From a bacterium (lineage in GTDB: Bacteria > Vulcanimicrobiota > Xenobia > Xenobiales > JADMJV01), in contig JAFEBA010000006.1 of the NCBI GenBank assembly GCA_018266105.1, positions 133,702 to 192,692 on the forward strand: a DNA stretch of 58,991 nucleotides, written 5' to 3'. The notes beneath the pieces are model-generated. The model was given only the letters and a program-made list of their open reading frames with translations. It made no database searches and was not told where the DNA came from. A program made the translations under genes and the position numbers. This document shows positions 1 to 8,257 of the stretch, in pieces. Within the stretch, counting starts at the first letter, position 1. Every line of letters begins with the position of its first letter.

Positions 1-2130
1 CTGGGTGGAATCCGCGGTGGCCGTTGAGGTGCCGGTGGCTCCGGCTCTGGAGAAGGAGCTGGTGTCAGCGGTGGCGGTGGCGGTGCTGTCGTCCACGGCC
101 GTGGCCTGAGCGGCGCTGTTGTCGGCAGCGGTGGAGCTGGCGATGGAGTCCGAGCCGGCGCTGGAGGAGGCGACCGAGTTGCCGGTGCCGGTGGCTTCCG
201 CGCCCGAGCCGAAGCGGGCCGAGGAGCGAGCCACGGAGCCGTCATCGGCGTTGGAGCGGGCGGTGGAGCCGACGAAGGCGCCTGCGTCCGCCGTAGAATC
301 ACCGCTGGCGGCCGCTCCAGCCCGGCTGCGATCCTGGGCCACGGCGTTGGCGTTGGAGTTATCGGTGGCGGCTGCGGCGGCGTTGGAGTTCTGGGTGGAA
401 TCCGCGGTGGCCGTCGAGGTGCCGGTGGCTCCGGCTCTGGAGAAGGAACTGGTGTCGGATGTTGCGGTTGCCGAGCTGCCGTCGACCGCCGTAGCCTGAG
501 ATGCCGAGTTGTCTGCGGCGCTGGAAGTGGCGCTCGAATTGGAGCCCGCAGAAGAGGATGCGACCGAGGTGCCGGTGCCGGTGGCGCTGGCATCCGATCC
601 AGAGCGGGCATTTGCGCGCGCGACGGAGTCGTCTGAGGCCAGAGCCTGGGCGGCCGAGCCCAAGAATGCCCCGGCGTCGGCCATCGAACTGTGGCTGGCG
701 CTGGCGGCGGCGCTGGATTGACCTTGCGCAACCGCATTGGCATTGGATTGATCGGTCGCGCCGGCTTGAGAGCTACTGTGATTGGTGGCATCCGCAGTGG
801 CATCAGAATTGGCGGTGGCATTGGCGGTTGCGGTGGACCGGTCGGCCGCGGTGGCCTGAGCCTGGGAGCCGTCCACGGCCGTCGCTCTGGAGGTGGAGCC
901 GTTGGAGGCGACCGCGACGGCGACTGTGTCGGCGTTATTAAATTGAGTGAAGAGGCCGTTCAACCGGGTGCGGAAGGACGCGGCAGCTGCGTCAGCGGCG
1001 TTGGTGGCCTGAGCCGTAGCGCTGGCGCCGGCTCCAGAACTGGCGGCGCTGGCCTGGCTGCCGCCGGCTGCGCGGGCCTCGCTGTTGCTTCCACTGGACG
1101 AGTTGGCCTGGGCCTGGGAGTTGCCGTTGGCGACAGAGATCGACAGACCACCTGAGTCAGCGACCGCACCGGCGGCCGAACCGTTGGCGGCCAGTGAGGC
1201 GGCGGCAGAACCGTCGTTCGCTCTTGAGGAGGCAGCCGAGGCGTTATCGGCAACTGCCGAGGCGTTGGAGGAGAGGGAAGCCTGGCTCTGGGCATGGGAA
1301 CCGGCGTCGGCACCGGCTGCGGAGGTTGAATTGAAGATGGCGTTGGCATTCGCGGCGGAACCATCGCTGGCTTGGGCCAGTGAGGTTGAGCCGACGGCCG
1401 CGTTGGCGCTGGAACGGGAATAATTTTCTGACTGCGAGGTCGCACTGGAACCCGTTGAAGCCGCGGCGCTGGCGGATGAGTCCGAGCTGGCGCTGCTGCT
1501 TGCTTCCGAGCCAAAGAGCGCTGAAGAGTGAGCTAAGGAACCGTCAGCCGCTTGAGCCTGAGAGGAAGACCCGACCGCGGAGGAGGAGGAGGCGATGGAA
1601 CTCTGGCTGGCCTGGGCATCGGAGCTTGAACCGGCGCGGGCGCTCGAGATGGCCCCGGACTGGTCTGTTGCGCTGGCGCTGGCGTTGCTGTAACGGTCTG
1701 CACGAGCCATCGCATCCGAAGCCGCCTGGGCGGCCGCCTGGGCCACAGAGTTGCGCAGAGCTGTGGCTTCAGCCGTCGAATTCTCGGAGGCTTGAGCGTT
1801 GGCGCGAGAATTTTCACCCGCCATGGCAGTGGCGGAGGACTGGCCGGAGGCCTCGGAGCTGGCCTGGCTATTGGCACCGGTCGCAACCGCGATGCTGACG
1901 TTCAGCCCTTGAGAACTTTGGAACTCTGAAAGAAGCTGGTTTAATGCCTGGGAGAATTCCGCCGATGGGGGAGTGGTAAAGGAAAGACCGATCGAGACAT
2001 CGTTTTCCCCAGTTGCTTGGGCCGTTGCGGTTGCCTGACCTGAGCTAACCTCAGCTGTGGCTCGGCTGCTGGCCGAGGATGCGGCTGTAGAGGCGGCGGG
2101 ATTCGGACTATTGGACGAAATAATCGACAA
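1..2130 (-). CDS. Giant Ser/Ala-rich repeat protein, C-terminus cut by window edge
   Basis: One frame stays open from a TTG at 2130 to the left edge (710 codons, no stop); the gene continues outside. GGAGG at 2143-2139 lies 8 nt before the TTG, which fixes the start. After about 30 residues starting LSIISSNSPNPA there is a short non-repetitive stretch (FTTPPSAEFSQALNQLL), then a monotonous series built from (N/D/G)-S-x-A-x-A-x-A elements with almost no aromatics or Cys. The last part seen consists of 130-residue tandem units (390 bp): bases 1-60 and 391-450 match at 58 of 60 positions, and a third, more diverged unit follows. No Sec signal peptide is visible. The NSxAxA rhythm recalls the left-handed beta-roll of YadA/Hep_Hag adhesin heads, with Ala in place of many Gly. 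A surface fibre or adhesin is an inference. Divergent to the next gene across 116 bp. Confidence 0.85.
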   Translation of the reverse strand, partial: MSIISSNSPNPAASTAASSASSRATAEVSSGQATATAQATGENDVSIGLSFTTPPSAEFSQALNQLLSEFQSSQGLNVSIAVATGANSQASSEASGQSSATAMAGENSRANAQASENSTAEATALRNSVAQAAAQAASDAMARADRYSNASASATDQSGAISSARAGSSSDAQASQSSIASSSSAVGSSSQAQAADGSLAHSSALFGSEASSSASSDSSASAAASTGSSATSQSENYSRSSANAAVGSTSLAQASDGSAANANAIFNSTSAAGADAGSHAQSQASLSSNASAVADNASAASSRANDGSAAASLAANGSAAGAVADSGGLSISVANGNSQAQANSSSGSNSEARAAGGSQASAASSGAGASATAQATNAADAAAASFRTRLNGLFTQFNNADTVAVAVASNGSTSRATAVDGSQAQATAADRSTATANATANSDATADATNHSSSQAGATDQSNANAVAQGQSSAAASASHSSMADAGAFLGSAAQALASDDSVARANARSGSDASATGTGTSVASSSAGSNSSATSSAADNSASQATAVDGSSATATSDTSSFSRAGATGTSTATADSTQNSNAAAAATDNSNANAVAQDRSRAGAAASGDSTADAGAFVGSTARSNADDGSVARSSARFGSGAEATGTGNSVASSSAGSDSIASSTAADNSAAQATAVDDSTATATADTSSFSRAGATGTSTATADSTQ

Positions 2131-2246
2131 GAAACTATCCTCCAGGCTTGATACTGACGATTGATGGTATCACGACTTATAGATTCCTGATGCGGCGATA
2201 TGTTATAAACTTTTAACTTGAAATCAATGAATGCCGAGAGGTCCCT

Positions 2247-2612
2247 ATGAAAAGTCCTTTTGAAATCTTGCTTGAGCTCACTCAGAGCTTCAGTAGCGGT
2301 GAAATTTCGGCTGAGGTTTATCAGGCCGACCTGGAACGATTTGAGGCTTTTTTGTCTCAGTATCAAGAGAAACTTGAGTCACTAAAGGTGCCTGAAGAGT
2401 TCCCGGAGGGGAACGTGATGAAAGAGCACGGGGCGGAAACCTTTCTGATGCTCACGGATGCTGTCCAGCATCTGCGTGAATACTCGATTTCCCGCCAAGA
2501 ACAGGACCTGGACAGCGGCGTTGCTTTGATTACGAACTGTTACGGACGAATGGCTGAGCTGCAGTCCAGCAGTCAGAGTTTCGCTGAAAACGTCAACCTT
2601 TTCATGGCCTGA
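2247..2612 (+). CDS. Small acidic helical protein, paralogue of the gene at 16317-16685
   Basis: A 121-residue soluble protein with no signal peptide, membrane span or Cys pair; predicted mostly helical. GAGAGG sits 6 nt before the ATG. Residues around 48-55 read VPEEFPEG, and the 122-residue protein encoded at 16317-16685 has LPEDYPEG at nearly the same place, with similar length and helical pattern, so the two are probably paralogues. I recognise no known family. Its 3' end overlaps the convergent radical SAM gene by 11 bp, and it diverges from the Ser/Ala repeat gene. Size, acidity and the position of its paralogue next to an MQI-tagged protein would fit a chaperone or adaptor, but that is speculation. 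Confidence 0.8.
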   Translation: MKSPFEILLELTQSFSSGEISAEVYQADLERFEAFLSQYQEKLESLKVPEEFPEGNVMKEHGAETFLMLTDAVQHLREYSISRQEQDLDSGVALITNCYGRMAELQSSSQSFAENVNLFMA

Positions 2613-4500
2613 CTTCGTCTCGGCACCCGGCAGAGCAGCTTGTCTGATTCTGAGAGGCAGGCTGTAGTGGTGGAATATAGCGCGGGATTTGCTCTGGTCG
2701 TCGCAGGCTGCCCGAGGGCTGCATCCAGCTTTCCGGGTAAGGAACTGGGTCACCGCTGGTGGGCAGGCTGAGGCAACGTTCTCCTATTTTGAGCAACAGA
2801 TGCTTGCTGACCAGCTCGGCCACCTCGCTTTCATCCTCGGGGTAGCGCATGGGGGTTCGAGCTTCTAGAAGAATCTCGCGAGCTCTCCCTGTCAATCGAT
2901 GTTCGGGCGCACTGGCGATGGGCCGAGTATCGCGTACGACCAGTTCCCCGGCCTGGTCGTGCATGGTCAGGATGGGAGGCCGATCGGCCCAAAGGGCCGT
3001 CCACTCCTTCAGTTGCATGTAAAGCGCGCGCCGCCCCGGCATGGGGAGGAACCGGTCGTCTCGCTGCGCCTGCCTGGGGGTGTCCTGGAAAAAGTAGGCC
3101 AGATCTCGGAGCTCTTCCTGGGGGACCGGATAGACCTGAGAGTAGGCCGCCGCTGGCACCATCTCGATGTCGTATTGCTCGGGACGGGTATGGTATGGGC
3201 TGAAGCGGTCAAAACGAATCTTGGCCATGCCGGGGGCCGGCTGCAGGTGGAAGAGGAGCGGGACCCATTGCGTCATTTCCTCGTACCAGGCGTCCTTTTC
3301 TTTGGGAAAGCAGACCAGGAAGTTCCAGCTCACTAACATCCCCAGTTCGCGGGCATTGCGTAAAAACTGCACGTTCATCAGTCCGGTGCTGCCCTTGTCC
3401 ATCAGGCGCAGCACGTCATCGTGCAGGCTCTCGATACCGGGTTGAACCCAGCGCACCCCGGCTCGAGCCAGCAGCTCCAATTGATCTCGTTTCAGGTTGG
3501 ACTTGGTCTCGTAAAACAGATGGAAAGGTTCGGTACGCGAGGCGAGTTCGGGCATGATGGACTTCAGATGAGCGTGGTCAAGAATGTTGTCGACCACGAA
3601 AAATCGGTCGATCTGGTACCGATTGGCCAGGCTCTGAATCTCCTCTAAAACGCGCTCTTTGGATTTACTGCGATAGCCCATGCCGCTTCCGTTCAGGCCG
3701 CAGAAGGTGCAATGGTGCTTCTGTCCCCACCAGCAGCCTCGCGACGTTTCCATCACCAGTCCAGGCAAGATATCCAGTTCACTGGACTGCAGCGCCAGAA
3801 AATAGTCATCAAAGTCGGGGACACAGGTTTGGTCCATGGCCGTGAAGTTGGAGCGAACTCCAGACCAGGTTTTCGGGTCTCTGGAGAAGACTCCGTAACT
3901 GACCGCAGGTTTGCCTGCCAGGATGGATGACACCAGGGGAGCAATGAGCTTATCGGCGTCGCCTGAGACGACGTAGTCGAGCCAGTCGAAGTTGCGCATC
4001 AGGGCGACTCCCATCGCACCTTCGCAGTTCGCGCCGCCCATCATGGTGACAATGCTGGGGTCCAGGCTCTTGATGCGTCTCAGCAGCGCCAGTGAAGCGC
4101 AGTTTTGCTGAAAACAGCTACTGCAGCCGACTACCCTGGGCCGGCCGGCCACCAGTTCGTGGGCCAATTCATCGATAAACTGCTCGGCTCCGTCGCGCAC
4201 CTCCACCAGTTCTTCTCGGGTGATGGTGCAGCGCGGCAGAACTTCTTTAAGAAAGGCTCGGTCCTGAGTGGGTCGGGGGCCGAAGGCGGCCCGCGCGAAA
4301 GTCCATTCTCCCACCAGGTCCTCGGTCAGAGTGGCCAGGATGGCCTGGTGACGGTCAATGCCAATCCGATTGAACCACTCCAGGTTGGGGTAGAGGGTGC
4401 GGCATTCGATTCCGGCTTGACTTAGTTCCGATTGTATGAGTCCCAGTCCAATAGAGGGTCTCTCCACCGCAGCGTACGGCATTTGAACCAGAAATACCAT
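2602..4500 (-). CDS. B12-binding radical SAM enzyme, RiPP-maturation C-methyltransferase type
   Basis: 632 residues. An N-terminal cobalamin-binding-like domain (about 1-200, including MMGGANCEG) is followed by a radical SAM barrel. The cluster motif is GCWWGQKHHCTFCGLNG, i.e. CX7CX2C at about residues 254-265. This non-classical spacing with GCWWG is typical of the 'RiPP maturation radical SAM protein 1' family (TIGR03975), whose members are thought to C-methylate ribosomal peptides. Downstream are FFVVDNILDH, YETKSNL and WVQPGIESL strand motifs of the barrel. ATG at 4500 is preferred over the TTG two codons upstream because GGAG ends 8 nt before it. It lies 105 bp behind the pseudopilin operon on the same strand. 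No leader or core peptide gene is visible nearby, so the substrate is unknown. Confidence 0.88.
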   Translation of the reverse strand: MVFLVQMPYAAVERPSIGLGLIQSELSQAGIECRTLYPNLEWFNRIGIDRHQAILATLTEDLVGEWTFARAAFGPRPTQDRAFLKEVLPRCTITREELVEVRDGAEQFIDELAHELVAGRPRVVGCSSCFQQNCASLALLRRIKSLDPSIVTMMGGANCEGAMGVALMRNFDWLDYVVSGDADKLIAPLVSSILAGKPAVSYGVFSRDPKTWSGVRSNFTAMDQTCVPDFDDYFLALQSSELDILPGLVMETSRGCWWGQKHHCTFCGLNGSGMGYRSKSKERVLEEIQSLANRYQIDRFFVVDNILDHAHLKSIMPELASRTEPFHLFYETKSNLKRDQLELLARAGVRWVQPGIESLHDDVLRLMDKGSTGLMNVQFLRNARELGMLVSWNFLVCFPKEKDAWYEEMTQWVPLLFHLQPAPGMAKIRFDRFSPYHTRPEQYDIEMVPAAAYSQVYPVPQEELRDLAYFFQDTPRQAQRDDRFLPMPGRRALYMQLKEWTALWADRPPILTMHDQAGELVVRDTRPIASAPEHRLTGRAREILLEARTPMRYPEDESEVAELVSKHLLLKIGERCLSLPTSGDPVPYPESWMQPSGSLRRPEQIPRYIPPLQPASQNQTSCSAGCRDEVRP

Positions 4501-4605
4501 CTGCAATCTCCGAAGAAGGGTTGAAAAATGTTTAGACTTCTAGATAAAATTTTCCTGTTAATGGTTAAAAAATACCACTGCGCGTTTCCCCGAACCTCGA
4601 AGCCG

Positions 4606-5211
4606 TTAGCTGTTGCGGGGAATGGCCAGGAAGCGTACTTCCACCTGCTCAAGCTGCTCTCGCCCGTAGCGCTTTTGGGTGGCTCTCAGGCGCAGCTGCC
4701 AGCAGGCACCCTGGCGAGTGAATTCGGCGAATTGCACCGAGCGTGCCAGCACATGGCCCCCATTTTTATAGAAGCCAAGAGGATGCTTGCCGCTGCCAAA
4801 ATCAATCTGGTCGATGCCCACTCCACTCGGACTGGGAGTCGGCCAGTCCAAATTTCGTTGCCGAAACTCCTGGCTGGTGGCGTCCCGATAAAAGACTCGA
4901 GTCGACCGCCAGATGAGCTGGCTGCTGGACGGATCGATGGTGGCCGCTTGACTGCTGGTGGTCGGGGAGAGCAGACCCATGGCTTCGGCATCCACGTCCA
5001 GGTTGGACCCTGAGGCCTGTGTGCAGCTTTGCGTCCAGCGCCCACCCGCCACCTGGATCTGCTGCAGCAGGCTTCCTTGCGTCTCCACCTTTTGCCAGCC
5101 AGACATGCCGCTCTGAAACACCTGCAAATTAATCAGGAGCAGCAGAGATAGAAGTCCGCCCGCCAGCAACACTTCGATTAAGGTAAAGGCTCTTCTAGGG
5201 TAGGAAAACAT
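4606..5211 (-). CDS. Type IV pilin-like / pseudopilin protein (PulJ/GspJ-like)
   Basis: 201 residues. The N-terminus MFSYPRRAFTLIEVLLAGG carries a class III (prepilin peptidase) signal: short basic leader, cleavage before F, Glu at position +5 and a hydrophobic helix of about 20 residues. The residue before the cleavage site is Ala instead of the usual Gly, which some minor pilins tolerate. The rest is a soluble Gln/Ser-rich domain with one Cys pair region (QSCTQASGS). It would be a minor pilin or type II secretion pseudopilin at the inner membrane. Last of three translationally overlapping genes (17 bp overlap with the gene upstream). The assignment to GspJ rather than PilW is by position and size only. 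Confidence 0.85.
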   Translation of the reverse strand: MFSYPRRAFTLIEVLLAGGLLSLLLLINLQVFQSGMSGWQKVETQGSLLQQIQVAGGRWTQSCTQASGSNLDVDAEAMGLLSPTTSSQAATIDPSSSQLIWRSTRVFYRDATSQEFRQRNLDWPTPSPSGVGIDQIDFGSGKHPLGFYKNGGHVLARSVQFAEFTRQGACWQLRLRATQKRYGREQLEQVEVRFLAIPRNS

Positions 5212-5605
5212 GACTCTCCAGTACCGCCCGGTGTCCTCCCGACCAGTTTACGCTCAGCGTAATGTCGTAGAGCCCGGGCTTGCCCGCGAAGGGCCGGGTT
5301 TCCACCCGATAGGTATAGATGCGCCCGTCCAGGTCTTGGCTGGGATAGGGCGCCGGGGGAAAACCTTGGGAGGTGGGTGGGTCCGGGTTGGCGCCGTCAA
5401 AGGTGCTGGCGCCTGTTGGGGGGGTCACTCCCGCCCGAATCTGCTCCAAGATTTGCTGGGCACTCAAGGCTGCCACCGTGCTCTCGCGATTTTGACTTGA
5501 GAGCTTCAAAGCCGTGGTCAACACGTTGCAGAGCAAAAGTACGGACAAGGTCAGCAGCGTAATGGCCAGAAGCGTCTCCAGAAGCCCGAACCCCTTTCGT
5601 TTCAT
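5195..5605 (-). CDS. Type IV pilin-like protein (PilV/GspI-like)
   Basis: 136 residues starting MKRKGFGLLETLLAITLL: basic leader, Gly at -1, Phe at +1, Glu at +5 and a hydrophobic helix, the canonical prepilin peptidase substrate. The C-terminal half contains a Pro-rich loop (ANPDPPTSQGFPPAPYPSQD) and beta strands ending in LESHVFLP. ATG at 5605 overlaps the TGA of the upstream gene (ATGA), indicating translational coupling, and the end overlaps the next pseudopilin by 17 bp. Likely a minor pilin primed for pilus or pseudopilus assembly; the small size and position between GspK/PilX-like and GspJ-like genes favour a GspI/PilV role. Confidence 0.86.
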   Translation of the reverse strand: MKRKGFGLLETLLAITLLTLSVLLLCNVLTTALKLSSQNRESTVAALSAQQILEQIRAGVTPPTGASTFDGANPDPPTSQGFPPAPYPSQDLDGRIYTYRVETRPFAGKPGLYDITLSVNWSGGHRAVLESHVFLP

Positions 5606-7473
5606 CGTCTGAGCCAGGTTTTCACGGAGACGACTCCCAGGGTTTCGCCGGCCCTTCTACTGATTTCGGGCACGTAGACGACCTTGATGCTGTTGTCTAA
5701 GGTCAGATTGCTGGACGGTCCAACTCCTACCAGAGAGCCCATTACGATCAGATCGTTCTGGGCGACCAGGTTCCCTTCCGTGTAGACCAGGCCACGAAAG
5801 TAAGAGCTACCGATGTGATTCATATCCAGGGCCTGGAAAGAACCGGCTAAAAGACGCGCCAATTTGGCGCGTCGGGCTGCCGTCATATAGGTCCCGTCCG
5901 CCCAGGCATCATTGACGGCGTCAAACAGGCCCTCAGCGTTTCCCGTGGCCAGCGCCGCGTCCAGGTCCGCCTCCGCGTCGGTCAAACCTGTATGATGGGC
6001 TAAGACTCCCTTGTTGGTGTCGAGCGGGTCTCGCAAACCGGCAAGTTTCTTCAGCAAGAAGTCTTTGGTGGGGCCTGCCGTAGCGTTGTCGTTGACCATT
6101 TGGTAGAGTTTTGGAACGACTCCGGTGTATTTCCCGTGAAGTGGAACATTTCGATAGTTGTCACCCGTCTGGAAGCCCATGATGTCGGTCAGGTAGTCGA
6201 AATCGGAACTGTAGCTGCCCCCCCAGGCTGCGTTTCCAAAGATTTTGGCCGCTCCTGAGCCCTCCACCACGCCCAGGGTGGTGGCGGGCATCGCCGAGCC
6301 GGGATTGGCCGCCACCAGCGTGGAAACTTGTTGCTGAATGGACTGCATCTGGTTTCCCCAGAGCTTCATATTGCTCAGGTGAGTGGTGTAGGGCACGCCG
6401 TTGGCATCGCTGCCGCTGCTGCTGGCCAGGCTGGCCAGAGCCGCCGAGCCGTTAAAGCCGCTGAGGGTGACGTTCCCTTTGCCGTAAAGAGCGATCTGCT
6501 GATCGTCTCCGGCTACAACCTGCGAGTCGCCTTGAAGAGTGGAGCTTCCAGTTACGAAGATAGAGCCCTTGCCACGAATGCTCCCGTTAATCTGGAAGTT
6601 GCCCGAGACGTACAGGTTGGACCCGTTTAAATCCAAGTCTCCGTTGTAGTTGACGCCGCTAGGGAAATAAAAGTCACCTGATCCCAGGGTCTGGCTGGTG
6701 CCAGACAAGGTCGGAGTGGTCGCGCCGGTTTTGGCCGCCACTCGGGCGCTAATATCCACCCGGGCGGGGGGGGTGGTCGACTGTCCATTCTTGACCGAGC
6801 CCGTCACGACCGAGGGGTTGAGGTTACTGGAAATCGCGCCGGCGCTGGAGCCGTTGCTCAGAACCGAGCCTTCGATGGTGGCACTGCCGCTGCCCGACCA
6901 CTTAATGATGTCGTTTTCGCCAGTGGACTTGGTTGAAATGACGTTGGCCGAAATCTTGGTGGAATCCCCCAGGCTGCGCTGACCCGTGATGGTTACGTCG
7001 TTTCCGAAGGTGATGTTGCCGGTGGTAGAAAGCGCCGGACTATTGGTGGTCAGTCCGGAAGACGCCACAATCGCTTCCAGGCGACAGGTTCGGGCGGCGC
7101 ACTGGCCATCCACCATCACATAAGCCGTGTGAGGAGCGACACTGCCAGGGCCCTGGGGCCCATCCGCATTGGTATCGGGTAGCAAGTTGTTCACCGAGTG
7201 GCTGGTGTTCCACTGAATGCTGAAGGTGGCCTGGGAATCAGGCAGGCTCTGCGAGGGTAGATTGGCCGCCCAGCTTTTATCTTGCGACAGTTCACAGAGG
7301 CACCGGGCCAGACCCGCCTCGGCGGCCGCCTGGGCGGCCAGGTCGTCGCGACCCAGGCCCGCGAAAGCGCCAGTCATTTTCACCCGCCACACCAGGGCGC
7401 CGACCATCATCAAAAAGACCGAGGAGAACAGGAGCACCGAGATGAGAGCGATGGCTCGTTTTGAAGGTCGCAT
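5602..7473 (-). CDS. PilX/GspK-like pilus-tip protein with long exodomain
   Basis: 623 residues. The N-terminus MRPSKRAIALISVLLFSSVFLMMVGAL is a basic leader plus hydrophobic helix as in PilX/GspK proteins, but the helix lacks the classical GFTLIE box, also common in this group. A region QAAAEAGLARCLCEL matches the 'AEAGL' pattern that follows the helix in PilX_N. The long exodomain (about 150-600) has many Gly/Ser/Asn beta repeats (NGSNLYVSGNFQINGSIRGKG), suggesting a beta-solenoid. ATG 7473 is chosen because it abuts the basic leader; an in-frame GTG at 7509 is the alternative. TATACT lies just upstream of the ATG, without a convincing -35. First gene of the 7473-4606 operon, coupled by ATGA to the next. 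Confidence 0.83.
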   Translation of the reverse strand: MRPSKRAIALISVLLFSSVFLMMVGALVWRVKMTGAFAGLGRDDLAAQAAAEAGLARCLCELSQDKSWAANLPSQSLPDSQATFSIQWNTSHSVNNLLPDTNADGPQGPGSVAPHTAYVMVDGQCAARTCRLEAIVASSGLTTNSPALSTTGNITFGNDVTITGQRSLGDSTKISANVISTKSTGENDIIKWSGSGSATIEGSVLSNGSSAGAISSNLNPSVVTGSVKNGQSTTPPARVDISARVAAKTGATTPTLSGTSQTLGSGDFYFPSGVNYNGDLDLNGSNLYVSGNFQINGSIRGKGSIFVTGSSTLQGDSQVVAGDDQQIALYGKGNVTLSGFNGSAALASLASSSGSDANGVPYTTHLSNMKLWGNQMQSIQQQVSTLVAANPGSAMPATTLGVVEGSGAAKIFGNAAWGGSYSSDFDYLTDIMGFQTGDNYRNVPLHGKYTGVVPKLYQMVNDNATAGPTKDFLLKKLAGLRDPLDTNKGVLAHHTGLTDAEADLDAALATGNAEGLFDAVNDAWADGTYMTAARRAKLARLLAGSFQALDMNHIGSSYFRGLVYTEGNLVAQNDLIVMGSLVGVGPSSNLTLDNSIKVVYVPEISRRAGETLGVVSVKTWLRR

Positions 7474-7522
7474 CCTAAAAGTATAGCTGAAGTCCGGGGG
7501 GACGGCCACTCAACCAAAATAA

Positions 7523-8017
7523 ATGGTCTGGTTGGAGTTGTGTGAACAAGGGGTCATGGCAATTGTGGAATCCTTTCTGGATTTGGAACCTATGTGTGAT
7601 GGGGAATTGGAGTTGCGCGTGCTGAGTCGCACACCGGCCGACCCTGAGCACGGTCGCGCGGCCAGCTATGGATTTGGGATGTTTCTGCCTGGTCGCAACG
7701 CCAGGGTGGGAATCATTGATCTGCGCCTGGGAGAGAGTGAAGACCTTAAGCGCTACGGCGGTCAGGTCGGTTATCTGGTGGAATCCCGCTTTCGCGGGCG
7801 TGGCCTGGCCGCTCGGGCCGTGGGACTGCTGCTGCCGCTAGCCAGGCGCCACGGTTTTCGTGAGCTGTGGATCACCTGTGACCCGGAGAATTTGGCCTCA
7901 CGGCGGAGTTGCGAGCGGGCCGGGGCGGTCTTCCAGGAGCTGGTGCAGATTCCGCCCGGTCACGAGATGTTTGAGCGTGGTTTACGAGTCAAGTGCCGCT
8001 ACCGGTTGAGCCTTTAA
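7523..8017 (+). CDS. GNAT-family N-acetyltransferase
   Basis: 164 residues. The GNAT fold is recognisable: RVGIIDLRLGE (strand 4 region), VGYLVESRFRGRGLAARAVGLLLPLARRHGF (motif A with acetyl-CoA pyrophosphate loop RGRGLA), and LWITCDPENLASRRSCERAGAVFQ (motif B, 'N-x-x-S-x-x-x-x-E-x-A-G'). The order resembles RimJ/RimL-type enzymes; the acceptor is unknown. ATG at 7523 has no clear ribosome-binding site; ATG 7556 is an alternative and removes 11 residues that are not part of the fold. Divergent from the pseudopilin operon with only 49 bp between ATGs, so the promoters must overlap. Confidence 0.85.
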   Translation: MVWLELCEQGVMAIVESFLDLEPMCDGELELRVLSRTPADPEHGRAASYGFGMFLPGRNARVGIIDLRLGESEDLKRYGGQVGYLVESRFRGRGLAARAVGLLLPLARRHGFRELWITCDPENLASRRSCERAGAVFQELVQIPPGHEMFERGLRVKCRYRLSL

Positions 8018-8257
8018 GGTGGGGCAGGCCCAAACTTCGACCAGTTGGCCCGGTCGCTCGCGGCGAACCCTTCGTTGGAGCAACAAAGAAGCTGTCCAAG
8101 AAGTGGGGTCACCAGCAGAAGCGGCTTGCCGACCCGAAAATGGAGTATCAGTAGACGGATCTCGTGGACCAGTGGGGCTCGTTTTGCGCTGCCTGGATGA
8201 TTTCGAAATTTCCGTGACGAACGGGCGAGAACCTGAATTGATGGAGAGAGAAAACGG

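Noticed and set aside
1..1170. CRISPR-like array
   Set aside because: The repeats are 390-bp units inside a long open frame, with no short direct repeats and spacers and no cas genes.
1..1900. Arg/Trp- and Glu/Ala-rich plus-strand frames and a Pro/Arg-rich minus-strand frame
   Set aside because: Alternate readings of the GC-rich Ser/Ala repeat; only the frame ending at 2130 has a good ribosome-binding site and stays open throughout.
4507..4605. Possible RiPP precursor gene upstream of the radical SAM enzyme
   Set aside because: Only a shadow frame overlapping the enzyme start exists; no leader-core organisation, Cys/Gly core or ribosome-binding site.
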